Of a stretch of 53,333 nucleotides of DNA, positions 17,905 through 29,946 are shown in pieces (position 1 is the stretch's first letter; every line of letters begins with the position of its first letter). The stretch is from NCBI GenBank assembly GCA_035308025.1, contig DATGHL010000003.1, forward strand, positions 1-53,333, read 5' to 3'. The notes below the pieces were generated by a model, which was not told the origin of the DNA, searched no databases, and was given only the letters and a program-made list of their open reading frames with translations. Origin of the DNA: Candidatus Binataceae bacterium. GTDB lineage: Bacteria > Desulfobacterota > Binatia > Binatales > Binataceae. Made by a program: the position numbers and the translations under genes.

Positions 17905-18233
17905 CTCCTTTTCTACCGGTCAAAAATAAAGAGGCTTGCGCCGCGATTCTACCCCCGGATTGGAGCTCTTGCCAAAGTGCCCCCGGATTACCGATGATGG
18001 AGCAACGGTCGGCCGCGCTCGCCTGACTGCCGATGCGCTTAGTAACGAATGTTCTAGGCCACTTATTCAGCCCGCAGCACCTGAAATTGTTGTGACTATG
18101 ATGATACCTCTTGAACTACAAACCTGGCGCGGCTTCGGATCACCGCGAATCCATCCGCGCCGGCAATTGCCTGCGTAGCTAATTTATTGAATTGGTTTGA
18201 GTACCAGCATACTAGGGTTTAGCCAAGCGGAAC
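17905..18233. promoter_or_regulatory. Divergent intergenic region between bufA and the ECF sigma gene
   Basis: These 329 bp contain no convincing gene; an 80-codon open frame at 17936-18178 lacks any recognisable sequence. The stretch should hold the promoters of both operons. Its only clear structure is a repeated CCCCCGGATT on the bufA side. A weak TTGAAT / CATACT pair with 15-bp spacing at 18187-18213 faces the sigma gene. Confidence 0.45.
17952..17989 (-). repeat. Duplicated CCCCCGGATT motif upstream of bufA
   Basis: CCCCCGGATT occurs at 17952-17961 and again at 17980-17989, 28 bp apart (AATCCGGGGG on the bufA strand). The near copy starts about 54 bp before the bufA start codon. Placement in the promoter zone makes it a candidate binding site for the neighbouring ECF sigma factor or another regulator. 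Confidence 0.4.
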
Positions 18234-18809
18234 ATGGGAAAGAGCGGCACGTCCCGTAATCGGCGCCAGCGCTTCGAGCAGACCGCGCTTCCCTATCTCG
18301 ACGTAGTCTATACCGCCGCGCTTAGACTCGCCCGCAATCCCGACGACGCCAAAGATCTCCTGCAGGAGACAGTCCTGCGCGCCTACCGATGCTTCCATCA
18401 ATTCAAGGCGGGAACGAATTGCCGCGCCTGGTTGTTAACCATCCTGTATAACATCTTTCGCACGGCTTACCGCCGTAATGCGCGAGAGCAACTTGCGGCA
18501 ACGAGTGAGGAGTTCGATCAGGAGATAGAAGAGCAAAGTTTCGCTGAAAATTCGCCACAGGAAAATCCCGAGGACTTGGCGGCCCAACGCATGACCGGGC
18601 GGTTGATCGAGCGGGCCCTCGCGACTTTGCCGTCGGAGTATCGTGAAGCGCTGCTCCTCGTCGATCTGCATGAATTGAATTATCACGAGGTCGCGGAAGT
18701 TTTGGAGATTCCCCTGGGAACCGTCAAGTCGCGAGTTTCGCGCGGGCGAATGCTGATGCGGCTGAGTCTCGAGAAGCTCTCAATGGTGCGTGGGAAAACT
18801 GGTACTTGA
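18234..18809 (+). CDS. ECF-family RNA polymerase sigma factor
   Basis: The 191-residue protein has region 2 (YTAALRLARNPDDAKDLLQE and TNCRAWLLTILYNIFRTAYR) and region 4 (LATLPSEYREALLLVDLHEL, then YHEVAEVLEIPLGTVKSRVS). Length and the absence of regions 1 and 3 are typical of ECF sigmas. The adjacent downstream gene is a zinc-finger anti-sigma factor. Divergence from bufA suggests, as inference, that it controls the bufferin operon, since sigma factors are linked to bufferin genes elsewhere. Confidence 0.92.
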   Translation: MGKSGTSRNRRQRFEQTALPYLDVVYTAALRLARNPDDAKDLLQETVLRAYRCFHQFKAGTNCRAWLLTILYNIFRTAYRRNAREQLAATSEEFDQEIEEQSFAENSPQENPEDLAAQRMTGRLIERALATLPSEYREALLLVDLHELNYHEVAEVLEIPLGTVKSRVSRGRMLMRLSLEKLSMVRGKTGT

Positions 18810-18894
18810 CTCGCAAATTAAAGACGCAAAGCATTCGAAAAGGGTGAATGATAAGCGATTGTCACTGATTCCCGTGAAGAAGTCTTGAATTCCA

Positions 18895-20930
<2,036 letters not shown>

Positions 20931-20940
20931 CTAGTGTCAG

Positions 20941-21843
20941 TCAGGCGGCGGCTTTGAGCAGCCGATGGAGTTGCTGGAGGTCCTCGATGATGTCGTGCAT
21001 CTCGGGACCGGGCTCGGTTTCGAGGCACATCGGAACGCCCACGAAACGCGGGTCATTGACCAGGCGGCGGAAAGGCTCGAGCCCCAGATGGCCCTTGCCG
21101 ATATGCTCGTGGCGATCGACCCTTGAGTTCAGCGGTTTCATCGAATCGTTGATGTGAAAGGCGGCGAGCAGCTCGAGTCCGACATGTTGATCGAGTTCGG
21201 CGAAGGTCCGCTCATAGCCCTCGTCATCTCGCAGATCATAGCCGGCGGCAAAGGCGTGTTCGGTATCGAAGCACAGGCGCAGCCGTCCATTGTCCGCCAC
21301 CGCGTCGATAATCTGGCCCATCTGCTCGAACTTGTAGCCGAGGTTGCTGCCCTGCCCAGCGGTGATTTCGAGCGCCAGCCTGACCCGATAACCGGGACAG
21401 GCGGTATGCGCTTCGTCGATGGCGCGCGCGATATTCCTGATCCCAGCCTCCTCGCCGGCGCCCACGTGCGCGCCCGGATGAGCAATCAAAAACGGGATGC
21501 CGAGTTGCTCGCAGCGTTCGAGTTCGTCGATCACGCCGGCGATCGACTTCTTGCGCAGAGTCTCGTCGGTCGCGCCGAGATTAACCAGATAGGAATCGTG
21601 CGCGACGACGAGCTTGATGCCCGACTCGCGCTGCGCGGCGCGGAAGCCCTCGATCTCCTCGCGCGGATAGGGCTTGGCCGCCCATTGCCGCGACGACTTG
21701 GTGAAGATCTGGATGCATTCGCATCCGGCGTCACGGCCGCGTCCGAGCGCCTGGCTGACTCCGCCCGCGATCGATATGTGCGCACCGAGCAGGGGCCGGC
21801 TCGATGCCGAAGTACCCTCCGCCTTTTCCATTGCCCCGGCCAT
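20941..21843 (-). CDS. nfo: Endonuclease IV (AP endonuclease)
   Basis: The 300-residue protein matches the Nfo family, which nicks DNA 5' to abasic sites using three zincs. Visible ligand segments are LLGAHISIAGG, IAHPGAHVGAGEE, LALEITAGQGSNLGY, RLRLCFDTEHAFAAGYD, FHINDSMKPL and RHEHIGKGHLG. A short hydrophilic N-terminal extension precedes the fold. ATG 21843 has AGAGG seven bases upstream. About 90 bp without a gene separate it from trpS. Confidence 0.95.
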   Translation of the reverse strand: MAGAMEKAEGTSASSRPLLGAHISIAGGVSQALGRGRDAGCECIQIFTKSSRQWAAKPYPREEIEGFRAAQRESGIKLVVAHDSYLVNLGATDETLRKKSIAGVIDELERCEQLGIPFLIAHPGAHVGAGEEAGIRNIARAIDEAHTACPGYRVRLALEITAGQGSNLGYKFEQMGQIIDAVADNGRLRLCFDTEHAFAAGYDLRDDEGYERTFAELDQHVGLELLAAFHINDSMKPLNSRVDRHEHIGKGHLGLEPFRRLVNDPRFVGVPMCLETEPGPEMHDIIEDLQQLHRLLKAAA

Positions 21844-22024
21844 ACGTAACCTCTCGGCTAGAGCCGCAATTCTATACGAACGCGTCCGCCGCGCGACACC
21901 ATATCCTGCGCGTGGCAGAACCCCTTACGTGGAGAGTTGGCGCGGCGCGAGGCGTTGCGGTAGTGAGGAAGTGAAGGCCCGCGCACTCCCGGCCGCTACT
22001 CACGCGGGGCGCCACACAATCACG

Positions 22025-22372
22025 ATGCAGCCGCGTCGATACTATCCGTCATGGCTTCCGCCCAATCCGCGCGAGCGCGCCGCGCTGACCCGGCTCAAGC
22101 GCCGGCAAAATCTCGTAATCATATGGCTTATTGGCTTGTTGCCCGCGGGAGTTATAGCCGCGATCGCCACTGGCTCAAGCGACTTGCTCGTGCCGCTCAC
22201 GCTCTTCTGGATCGTCGCCGGGATGGTTCTCGCCCAGCGCGTCAGCGCGATCCCCTGTCCGCGCTGCGGAGAGCAGTTCAGCGGCCGCGAGCAGCTTCCC
22301 TATTGGAGCGGCTTGCTGAACCGCCGATGCGACAGTTGCGGCCTGACGCTCAAGTCCGACCGTGGTATGTGA
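22025..22372 (+). CDS. Small membrane protein with C-terminal zinc ribbon
   Basis: The 115-residue protein has a basic N terminus and two likely membrane helices (about residues 29-48 and 52-70, VIIWLIGLLPAGVIAAIA and VPLTLFWIVAGMVLA). A zinc-ribbon-like end has CPRCGEQF and CDSCG pairs. I do not recognise a named family. Its stop overlaps a GTG that could start the next gene, so the two are probably co-expressed. Ribosome-binding support for ATG 22025 is weak. Confidence 0.6.
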   Translation: MQPRRYYPSWLPPNPRERAALTRLKRRQNLVIIWLIGLLPAGVIAAIATGSSDLLVPLTLFWIVAGMVLAQRVSAIPCPRCGEQFSGREQLPYWSGLLNRRCDSCGLTLKSDRGM

Positions 22373-22377
22373 CTGAA

Positions 22378-23640
22378 ATGGCGAACGAAGCGACGATTGC
22401 CGAAGGGCTGAAAGTGGCGATTGTCGGTGGCTCGATCGCGGGATGCGCCGTCGCGATCGAGCTCTTGCGAATTGGCTGCGACGTTACGCTGTTCGAGCGC
22501 TCCGGCGAGGCGCTCAAAGATCGTGGAGCAGGAATCGGCATCCCGAAGCCTGTGATCGACACTTTGATTCGGCGTGATTTGGTCGATGCGGATACGCCTT
22601 ATTTTGCCGGTCACGCGATGATCCGGTCGTGGCGCACGTCGGGCGCGCCGCGGCTCGGTTACGTCGCCTGGAATCAACCCGCCGACCTGGCGCTGCTCAA
22701 CTGGGGCGGGCTTTATCGGAACCTGCGCACGCGCGTGCCCGATCGCATCTATCAAGCCGGCAAACGCGTCGTCGATCTGCGCGAAGCGCCGAGCGGGCGG
22801 GCGCGCGTGGAGCTGAGCGACGGCGCCACGCCCTCCTTTGACCTGGTCGTGTGCGCCGACGGCTACAACTCTTTGGGACGCCGCCGACTCTTTCCTGACA
22901 TCAAAATCGAGTACGCCGGCTATGTCCTGTGGCGCGGCATCCTTCGGGAGGACGCGATGCGCGATGCTGAACCGCTCGACCGCGGAGTGCATTCACCGGG
23001 TTATCCGGGCGGGCACGGAATCTTCTACTTCGTGCCGGGCGCGGACGGCTCAGTCGCGGCAGGCCGAAGATTGGTCAATTGGGGCATGTACCTGTCGGTG
23101 CCGGAGGACGAGCTGGCCGCGTTTTTCACCGATCGCGATGGGCGCACGCACGAAGGCTCGATGCCGCCGGGCGCGATGCCGCTCGCAACCGAGAGCGAAC
23201 TCAGACGGCGGGCGCGCGCCGGGCTGCCGGATTACTACAACGAAATCGTCGGGCGCAGCGAAAACACCTTCGCCTACGCGATTTATGATTGCCAGGTGCC
23301 GGCTTTTCGCCACGGCCGCATCTGTCTCGCGGGCGACGCGGGCGCCTTCGCGCGACCGCATACCGCAGCGGGCGCGCTCAAAAGTATTAATGATGCAATC
23401 GCGCTCGCCGAGGCGCTCAAGGCGCATCGTTCGCTCGAAGCGGCGCTCGCGACCTGGAATCAAGGCCGGGTCGACACCAACAACCGGCTGGTCATTTACG
23501 GCCAGCAGTTGGGGCGTGCCCTCGTGGAGGAGATTCCGGACTGGTCGACGATGGATGCCGCGGGTATGAAGCGTTGGTTTGACGCGATCGTCGACGTTCC
23601 GGTCGCGGTGCTCGAGCAGAATCGTCCGCAACCGATCTAG
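22378..23640 (+). CDS. FAD-dependent monooxygenase / hydroxylase
   Basis: The 420-residue flavoprotein has the N-terminal dinucleotide fold VAIVGGSIAGCAVAIELLRI with an acidic end (LFERSG). A middle DG-type motif reads LVVCADGYNSLGRR, and the ribityl-binding GD motif reads ICLAGDAGAFARPHTAAGA. This is the class A aromatic-hydroxylase layout. The substrate is unknown. ATG 22378 is chosen; GTG 22369 overlaps the previous stop and would add three residues. Confidence 0.85.
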   Translation: MANEATIAEGLKVAIVGGSIAGCAVAIELLRIGCDVTLFERSGEALKDRGAGIGIPKPVIDTLIRRDLVDADTPYFAGHAMIRSWRTSGAPRLGYVAWNQPADLALLNWGGLYRNLRTRVPDRIYQAGKRVVDLREAPSGRARVELSDGATPSFDLVVCADGYNSLGRRRLFPDIKIEYAGYVLWRGILREDAMRDAEPLDRGVHSPGYPGGHGIFYFVPGADGSVAAGRRLVNWGMYLSVPEDELAAFFTDRDGRTHEGSMPPGAMPLATESELRRRARAGLPDYYNEIVGRSENTFAYAIYDCQVPAFRHGRICLAGDAGAFARPHTAAGALKSINDAIALAEALKAHRSLEAALATWNQGRVDTNNRLVIYGQQLGRALVEEIPDWSTMDAAGMKRWFDAIVDVPVAVLEQNRPQPI

Positions 23641-23762
23641 TCGCGTGAGCGCGATTTCACGCAAAACAGACAATCGATTGCTCGGTTAATGAGCGGCCGC
23701 AAATTATGAGTTCTCAAGACCGCGTTGCCCCGCTCGGGAGCGCGTGATAATCCCAAAACGCG

Positions 23763-24629
23763 GTGTCGGCGAAGCAATCCATAGCCTCGATCGGCCTCGT
23801 TGTGAGGCGCGATCCGCCGTCCGCCGCGATTGCGCTCGCAACTGAACTCGTCGGCTGGATAAAATCCCGCAACCTCGTAGCGATGACGGCGCCTGGCGTC
23901 GCCGCCGCGATTGGTGCGCGCGCGGCAGAGCCGGCAGAGATAGTGCAGACCGCCGATCTGATTGTCGTGCTCGGCGGCGACGGCACGCTGCTCGGAATCG
24001 CGCGCCTGCTCGGCGCGCGCGAGACGCCCATCCTTGGGATCAATCTCGGCGGCCTTGGCTTCCTTACGGAAGTTCACGTCGACGAGGCCCTGCAGACCCT
24101 CAGCCGGGTCATCGCCGGCGACTACGAAGTCGATCGTCGGATCGCGCTCGAAGCTGTGGTGGAGCGTGAAAACGGGGAAGCCGCCGCGCACTTCCGCGCG
24201 CTCAACGATGTCGTGATCGCCAAGCGCGAGCTGGGCCGGATGCTCGATTTGCACGTCGTCGCCGATCACAAGACCTTTTGTTCGTATCGCGCCGACGGCC
24301 TGATCGTGGCGACGCCGACCGGCTCGACCGCCTATGCCCTGAGCGCCGGCGGCCCGATCGTCTTCCCCAATCTGCGCGTCCTGGTCCTTGCGCCGATCTG
24401 CCCGCATACCCTGAGCAATCGACCGGTCGTGCTGCCCGATGCGTTCGAGCTCGAACTGCGCGTGAAGTCGGACGATCACGGCGCGATGCTGACCTGTGAC
24501 GGTCAGGAGTCGGCGCAGCTCGGACCCGCAGATCTGATTCGTGTCCATCGCGCGAAGCATCCGGTTTCGCTGGTCCGCTCCGCTCATGCCTATTTTGAAA
24601 TCTGGCGCGACAAGCTGCGCTGGGGGTGA
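23763..24629 (+). CDS. nadK: NAD kinase
   Basis: The 288-residue enzyme phosphorylates NAD to NADP. It shows the family's LIVVLGGDGTLLGIAR motif, GINLGGLGFLTEV, the SYRADGLIVATPTGSTAYAL segment that binds NAD, and a C-terminal LTCDGQ. The start is a GTG (SAKQSIASIGLVVRRD). recN begins 9 bp after the stop; nadK-recN neighbours are common in bacteria. The 120 bp before it hold no gene. Confidence 0.95.
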   Translation: MSAKQSIASIGLVVRRDPPSAAIALATELVGWIKSRNLVAMTAPGVAAAIGARAAEPAEIVQTADLIVVLGGDGTLLGIARLLGARETPILGINLGGLGFLTEVHVDEALQTLSRVIAGDYEVDRRIALEAVVERENGEAAAHFRALNDVVIAKRELGRMLDLHVVADHKTFCSYRADGLIVATPTGSTAYALSAGGPIVFPNLRVLVLAPICPHTLSNRPVVLPDAFELELRVKSDDHGAMLTCDGQESAQLGPADLIRVHRAKHPVSLVRSAHAYFEIWRDKLRWG

Positions 24630-24638
24630 CCGCGCGCG

Positions 24639-26336
<1,698 letters not shown>

Positions 26337-26374
26337 TTACGACCTTGCGGGGCGCCGGCCGCAGCCGTCCTCGG

Positions 26375-26403
26375 TTGACTGTGGCGGGCGCTTCGGCTTA
26401 GTT
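26375..26403 (+). promoter_or_regulatory. Possible promoter of tRNA-Ala
   Basis: TTGACT at 26375-26380 is followed after 17 bp by TTAGTT, about 20 bp before the tRNA start. The -10 match is poor, so this is tentative. No other gene lies between recN and the tRNA. Confidence 0.3.
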
Positions 26404-26422
26404 GAAGCTCTCTCTTGGCGGT

Positions 26423-26499
26423 GGGGCTGTAGCTCAGTTTGGGAGAGCGCCTGAATGGCATTCAGGAGGTCGCGCGTTCGATCCGCGTCAGCTCCACCA
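26423..26499 (+). tRNA. tRNA-Ala (anticodon GGC)
   Basis: A 77-base cloverleaf with encoded ACCA. Acceptor arms GGGGCTG and CAGCTCC pair with a G3-U70 wobble, the alanine identity element. The anticodon stem CCTGA/TCAGG encloses ATGGCAT with anticodon GGC. The T arm GCGCG/CGCGT surrounds TTCGATC. An integrase-bearing element begins just after it, so its 3' end is the likely insertion site. Confidence 0.95.
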
Positions 26500-26809
26500 A
26501 TAAAATCAAGGCTTTATCGGCATCCCACTTTTAGCTGGCCAGTTTCTGTGCCCAATTTTGTGCCCTCCCGCGCCAGCCGTCTCGGGCAAGACACTGACCT
26601 GCGGCCGGAAAATAAAGTCCGAACCCGGCTTTCACCCCAGTCGTCTCTGAAAAACGAACCCTCTTCGGCGAATTCCTCGAACATGACGGCCGTCGCCAAA
26701 ACAACATGCTTCGCCGCCCGGCAAGCCTGTTCCTTGGCTCGTCTGCAAGCCGCTCCCCTTGGCAGTCTAACGCCCTCGACGGAAATACGATAAGCTGGGG
26801 CGGCCGAAA
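26500..26809. other. Gene-free stretch at the attachment side of the element
   Basis: I see no gene in these 310 bp; overlapping open frames here look like chance. TGTGCCC occurs twice, at 26547-26553 and 26559-26565, just inside the tRNA end. That would suit an arm-type integrase site, though this is only position-based inference. Confidence 0.4.
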
Positions 26810-27559
26810 ATGGATCAAAAAAACCAGCTAAAGCAGCTTCTGAGCAATGTTAATGCTCTGCTTGAGGCAATGCGGTACAGCGCTGGCACTGCTAGCGGAG
26901 AACATGCAAACATCGGAAGGTACAGTAGCTATCAAACGTTTATTCGCAAGTACAACGATTTGGTCAAACAGGCCGCACCTCTTCTCTCAGACACAACGAT
27001 GCTGGACGGTATTGACCTAGACAAGGTCAAAGGAATCGGAGACACGACGTGGCCGGAGCAGAAAGTCCTATTCGATGCCGCCGACTCCAACGCTGCTATC
27101 TTGAAGTCACTCCTGGAAGGAGCGATCGGATACGCCGAAAACGAAACGCACAATTTGAGGGACTTCATTCAAGCCCACTTGCGAAGGGCCGTTTTCGCCA
27201 TCCCTGACAAAGAGGTGGAGGTCCAGAACGCCATCGAATCCCTGATAGTCGGCAGGGGTATGGCAAAGGGGGTAGATTACGATAGGGAGACCGGAAGGGT
27301 TAAGACCTCGGGAAAGGAATCGGTTCCCGATTTTATCTTTCCAAGTTTAAAGCTCTGCCTCGAGGTTAAACTGTCGAAGTCGCCGGACAAGCTTCGGCAA
27401 ATAGTGGATGAGATAAACGCCGACATAAGATCGTACAGCACGCGATACGAACGCCAACTCTACATCGTCTACGATCTCGGAATCATACGAGACGAGCTTG
27501 AATTCAAGCGTGATCTCGAGGATGCGCCTGGCGTGTCAGTCGTTGTCGTCAAGCACTGA
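26810..27559 (+). CDS. DpnII/MboI-like PD-(D/E)XK nuclease-type protein
   Basis: A 249-residue protein with a helical N-terminal part and a C-terminal nuclease-like core. VPDFIFPSLKLCLEVKL gives the PD...ExK catalytic pattern, with a preceding segment VDYDRETGRVKTSGKESVPD and a following YSTRYERQLYIVYDLG. The layout resembles stand-alone relatives of DpnII/MboI-type restriction enzymes. No methyltransferase is next to it, so it may be a defence nuclease of another kind or an orphan. Base composition is clearly more AT-rich than the flanks, a sign of separate origin. Confidence 0.6.
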   Translation: MDQKNQLKQLLSNVNALLEAMRYSAGTASGEHANIGRYSSYQTFIRKYNDLVKQAAPLLSDTTMLDGIDLDKVKGIGDTTWPEQKVLFDAADSNAAILKSLLEGAIGYAENETHNLRDFIQAHLRRAVFAIPDKEVEVQNAIESLIVGRGMAKGVDYDRETGRVKTSGKESVPDFIFPSLKLCLEVKLSKSPDKLRQIVDEINADIRSYSTRYERQLYIVYDLGIIRDELEFKRDLEDAPGVSVVVVKH

Positions 27560-27640
27560 TCGATTTCAGAACTCCTTAAGCAACCGGAAAAACACCGCGA
27601 AATCGCGGCGCTGATATCATTCAGTTCTTGCGCCAGAGAG

Positions 27641-28156
27641 TCATTTCAAAAGCTTTTTCAGGTCCTTCAGCAGGAGGAATAAATGAAGAGGGTCGGTAGG
27701 GCTTGGTTCGAAATCGAATTGCTCGTACCAGCGGCGCGCATTCTCGTCCTTTGCGTGCACGACAAGGGCGCGAATTCCTGCAATGTCCGCAGCCTGCACC
27801 GTTCGTAATAAGGCGTCCTTGAGGAGAGCTTTGCCTATGCCGGTTCCTTGCTCGGACCCGTCCACGGCCAATCTGGCCAGCATCATCACGGGGACCGGAT
27901 GCCGCGCCAGCCCCCTGACCGCGCGCGGAGGCGACTCTTCAGGTTGGACGGATCCAACCGCGAGACTGTAATAGCCGACAACGCGGCTCGTGCGGCAGGT
28001 GACGTATGTCTGCGCCGCGTTGGCCGCCTGGTTCGAGAGCGCGAATCTCTTCAGGAACCGATTGAGCTCTTCTTGTCCGCAGTCGAACGGATCGGTGATG
28101 TCCTGAGCGCTCAGCTTGTGGACTGGCGAGAGTCCTTCGGGCGGGGCCTTGGTCAC
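27641..28156 (-). CDS. GNAT acetyltransferase toxin of a type II toxin-antitoxin pair
   Basis: The 171-residue GNAT protein resembles TacT/AtaT toxins that acetylate aminoacyl-tRNA and stop translation. It has FDCGQEELNRFLKRFALSNQ, typical of this toxin group, the acetyl-CoA loop GIGKALLKDALLR (preceded by LARLAVDGSEQGT) and YEQFDFEPSP near the end. The start overlaps the stop of the antitoxin gene (ATGA). It probably stabilises the element after integration. Confidence 0.85.
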   Translation of the reverse strand: MTKAPPEGLSPVHKLSAQDITDPFDCGQEELNRFLKRFALSNQAANAAQTYVTCRTSRVVGYYSLAVGSVQPEESPPRAVRGLARHPVPVMMLARLAVDGSEQGTGIGKALLKDALLRTVQAADIAGIRALVVHAKDENARRWYEQFDFEPSPTDPLHLFLLLKDLKKLLK

Positions 28157-28428
28157 TCAAGGGCGCTCCGCTCGGCTAGCAGCCGGGCAAGCCGGTGCTT
28201 CTCTCGGGCAGGACGGTCTAAAATCTTAAGAAATGCATTCCATCGCTGTTTGTCGAGCACGAAAGAGCGCCGGTCTTCGAGGGTCTCGGCCGCTGCAGTC
28301 AGACCGGCATCTAAAAGAAACTGACTCACCGTCTTGTTTACTTGCGTTGCGGCCATCTGCAACGTGTCCTTAGCGGCGGGGCTGACCCGCACGTCTATAC
28401 GCTTTGTTTTTGAAACTGTCACCGGCAT
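28153..28428 (-). CDS. DUF1778 ribbon-helix-helix antitoxin
   Basis: The 91-residue antitoxin partners the GNAT toxin. The N-terminal strand-helix (TKRIDVRVSPAAKDTLQMAA, then TVSQFLLDAGL) is the DNA-binding RHH unit. The C-terminal tail (FVLDKQRWNAFLKILDRPA) is the toxin-neutralising segment. ATG 28428 has GAGG about nine bases upstream; a longer open frame reaching 28512 overlaps the integrase 3' end and is less likely. These antitoxins usually repress their own promoter. Confidence 0.85.
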   Translation of the reverse strand: MPVTVSKTKRIDVRVSPAAKDTLQMAATQVNKTVSQFLLDAGLTAAAETLEDRRSFVLDKQRWNAFLKILDRPAREKHRLARLLAERSALE

Positions 28429-28489
28429 CGAAATCACCTCTTCTTGCTCTTTATAGCATCCGGACGTTGTCCGGACAAGGCCGGAGTCC

Positions 28490-29632
28490 TCAGTGCTCGT
28501 CAGCGTGTCCACGATCTGTGCCCGAAGCGGAGGGTTCGCTGGCGGCTTCTTGCTGCTCCAAGGCCAAGATCGCTGCGCGCTTGGCGTCTGCGCGAATGTG
28601 GCTGTATCGAGCTAGCATCGAACGTGAAACATGACCGGCGAGCGCCCGAATCGTTTCTTCGCTAACGGCAGGGTTTTCCGCCAGGCGCGAAACGAGCGTG
28701 TGCCTCAGATCGTGCCAACGAACCTTGACGCCGGAGATCTTCAGGGCGCGTCGCCAGGCGCTTTTCCATTCACCGATCGGTCTGCCGAAATCTACATCGC
28801 GCATGCTGGTTTTATTACCGCCTGGACTAAAGCCAACGCCATGGCGCGGAAACAGAAATGCGTCCGGTCCAGCCTCACCGACAAGTTTCAACCATTCGGC
28901 GATCGCTTCCCTCGCGCGATTTGTGAGAGGCACGACGCGCCCCGTTCCGGCCTCGGTTTTGGATTTTGGAACGACGATCTCGGCTTCCTCGATCTCATCG
29001 TTTTTCCACCTCGCATTCATGTTACCGCGTCGTAGTGCGCGTACCTCGGACGCACGCAAGCCACTATCGATCGATAGCACAAATAGAGGCAGAAGCGCGG
29101 GCGAATTGCTCTTCCGAATCGCTGCAAGAAGCCGTGCTTCCTCTTCGCGGCTCAGGGCCCGACCGGGTTGCCGCTCGCCCTTCATGGGTCTTACTCTGTC
29201 CGCGATAGACGACCAAAGGCTGAAGTGCTTGAGGATGCCCCTAAGAGTGTGAACCTCGTAGTTTATAGTGCGCGCGGATAGGCCCGCAGCCTTGCGCTCT
29301 GTTTGAAGGTTCGCGATTTCCTGTAGACCGATGTCGCATACGAGACGATTGCCGAAGTATTTCGTTAGGCTCTTCACGTATTGCCGGTAGGCCGCAACAG
29401 TCTTGACCGCAAGAGATGCTTTCGTATCAAGCCATTGATGGGCCGCGACGGAAAATAACGGCATGCGTTCACGACGCTGGATGCGGTTGACCGCGAGCTC
29501 AAGCTCGCGGCGACGCGCACGTTCGGCCTCGCGCGCGACCGTCTTCGAGTTCGTCCTGGCTGATTCGCGGATAAGCTGCCCCTGAAACAGGAACTTGAAC
29601 CAGTAGGTTTCCCCTCGTTTGTAAACGCTCAT
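28490..29632 (-). CDS. Tyrosine recombinase / integrase of the element
   Basis: The 380-residue site-specific recombinase probably integrates at tRNA-Ala. An N-terminal arm-binding region is followed by a SAM-like core-binding domain (ahead of residue 160). The catalytic domain has Arg193 (GLRASE), Lys225-region, His307/Arg310 (WHDLRH), His334 (AGHVSR) and Tyr343 (ARYSHI). All catalytic residues are present. It reads toward the tRNA. The C-terminal tail (about residue 355 onward) is unusually charged. Confidence 0.93.
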   Translation of the reverse strand: MSVYKRGETYWFKFLFQGQLIRESARTNSKTVAREAERARRRELELAVNRIQRRERMPLFSVAAHQWLDTKASLAVKTVAAYRQYVKSLTKYFGNRLVCDIGLQEIANLQTERKAAGLSARTINYEVHTLRGILKHFSLWSSIADRVRPMKGERQPGRALSREEEARLLAAIRKSNSPALLPLFVLSIDSGLRASEVRALRRGNMNARWKNDEIEEAEIVVPKSKTEAGTGRVVPLTNRAREAIAEWLKLVGEAGPDAFLFPRHGVGFSPGGNKTSMRDVDFGRPIGEWKSAWRRALKISGVKVRWHDLRHTLVSRLAENPAVSEETIRALAGHVSRSMLARYSHIRADAKRAAILALEQQEAASEPSASGTDRGHADEH

Positions 29633-29659
29633 CGTCTCTTACTCCTGCTCGGCCAGCGT

Positions 29660-29860
29660 TTAAGCGGCGCGATCGCTTGCTTCCGCCAAGTACCGCCGCA
29701 CTTCCGCATCAAGCAGAACAATTCGGCGGCCGAGGTGTGCCGCGCGAAGCTTTCCCCGCTTGATTTCCAGGCGCAGAAAAGGAACCGAGACGCCCAGGCT
29801 GTTCGCGAGTTCATCGAGAGTCCAACCGAGCTTTTGATTAACAGTTTTATCGTGCTCCAT
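29660..29860 (-). CDS. Excisionase-like helix-turn-helix protein
   Basis: The 66-residue protein contains a MerR/Xis-type winged helix-turn-helix (LGWTLDELANSLGVSVPFLR, then IKRGKLRAAHLGRRIVLLDAEVRRYL). Position directly upstream of the integrase, on the same strand, suggests a recombination directionality factor. ATG 29860 is taken because it opens the conserved part; an upstream start at 29950 would run into the SSB gene. A transcription regulator is an alternative. Confidence 0.7.
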   Translation of the reverse strand: MEHDKTVNQKLGWTLDELANSLGVSVPFLRLEIKRGKLRAAHLGRRIVLLDAEVRRYLAEASDRAA

Positions 29861-29946
29861 GACCACCGATCTCCCCAAGGCTATGTTGATCGTCGAAAGC
29901 GTGGTGGTGGAGGCATTACCCGGCACCTCCACCGCTACCCGCAACA

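Noticed and set aside
17936..18178. 80-codon open frame between bufA and the ECF sigma gene
   Set aside because: No recognisable protein features, no ribosome-binding site, and it covers the region where both promoters must lie.
26455..26793. Open frame starting inside the tRNA-Ala gene
   Set aside because: It overlaps the tRNA, has an unnatural composition and lacks a ribosome-binding site.
27595..27608. CCGCG/CGCGG hairpin between the nuclease and toxin genes as a terminator
   Set aside because: Short stem and no T tract on either strand.
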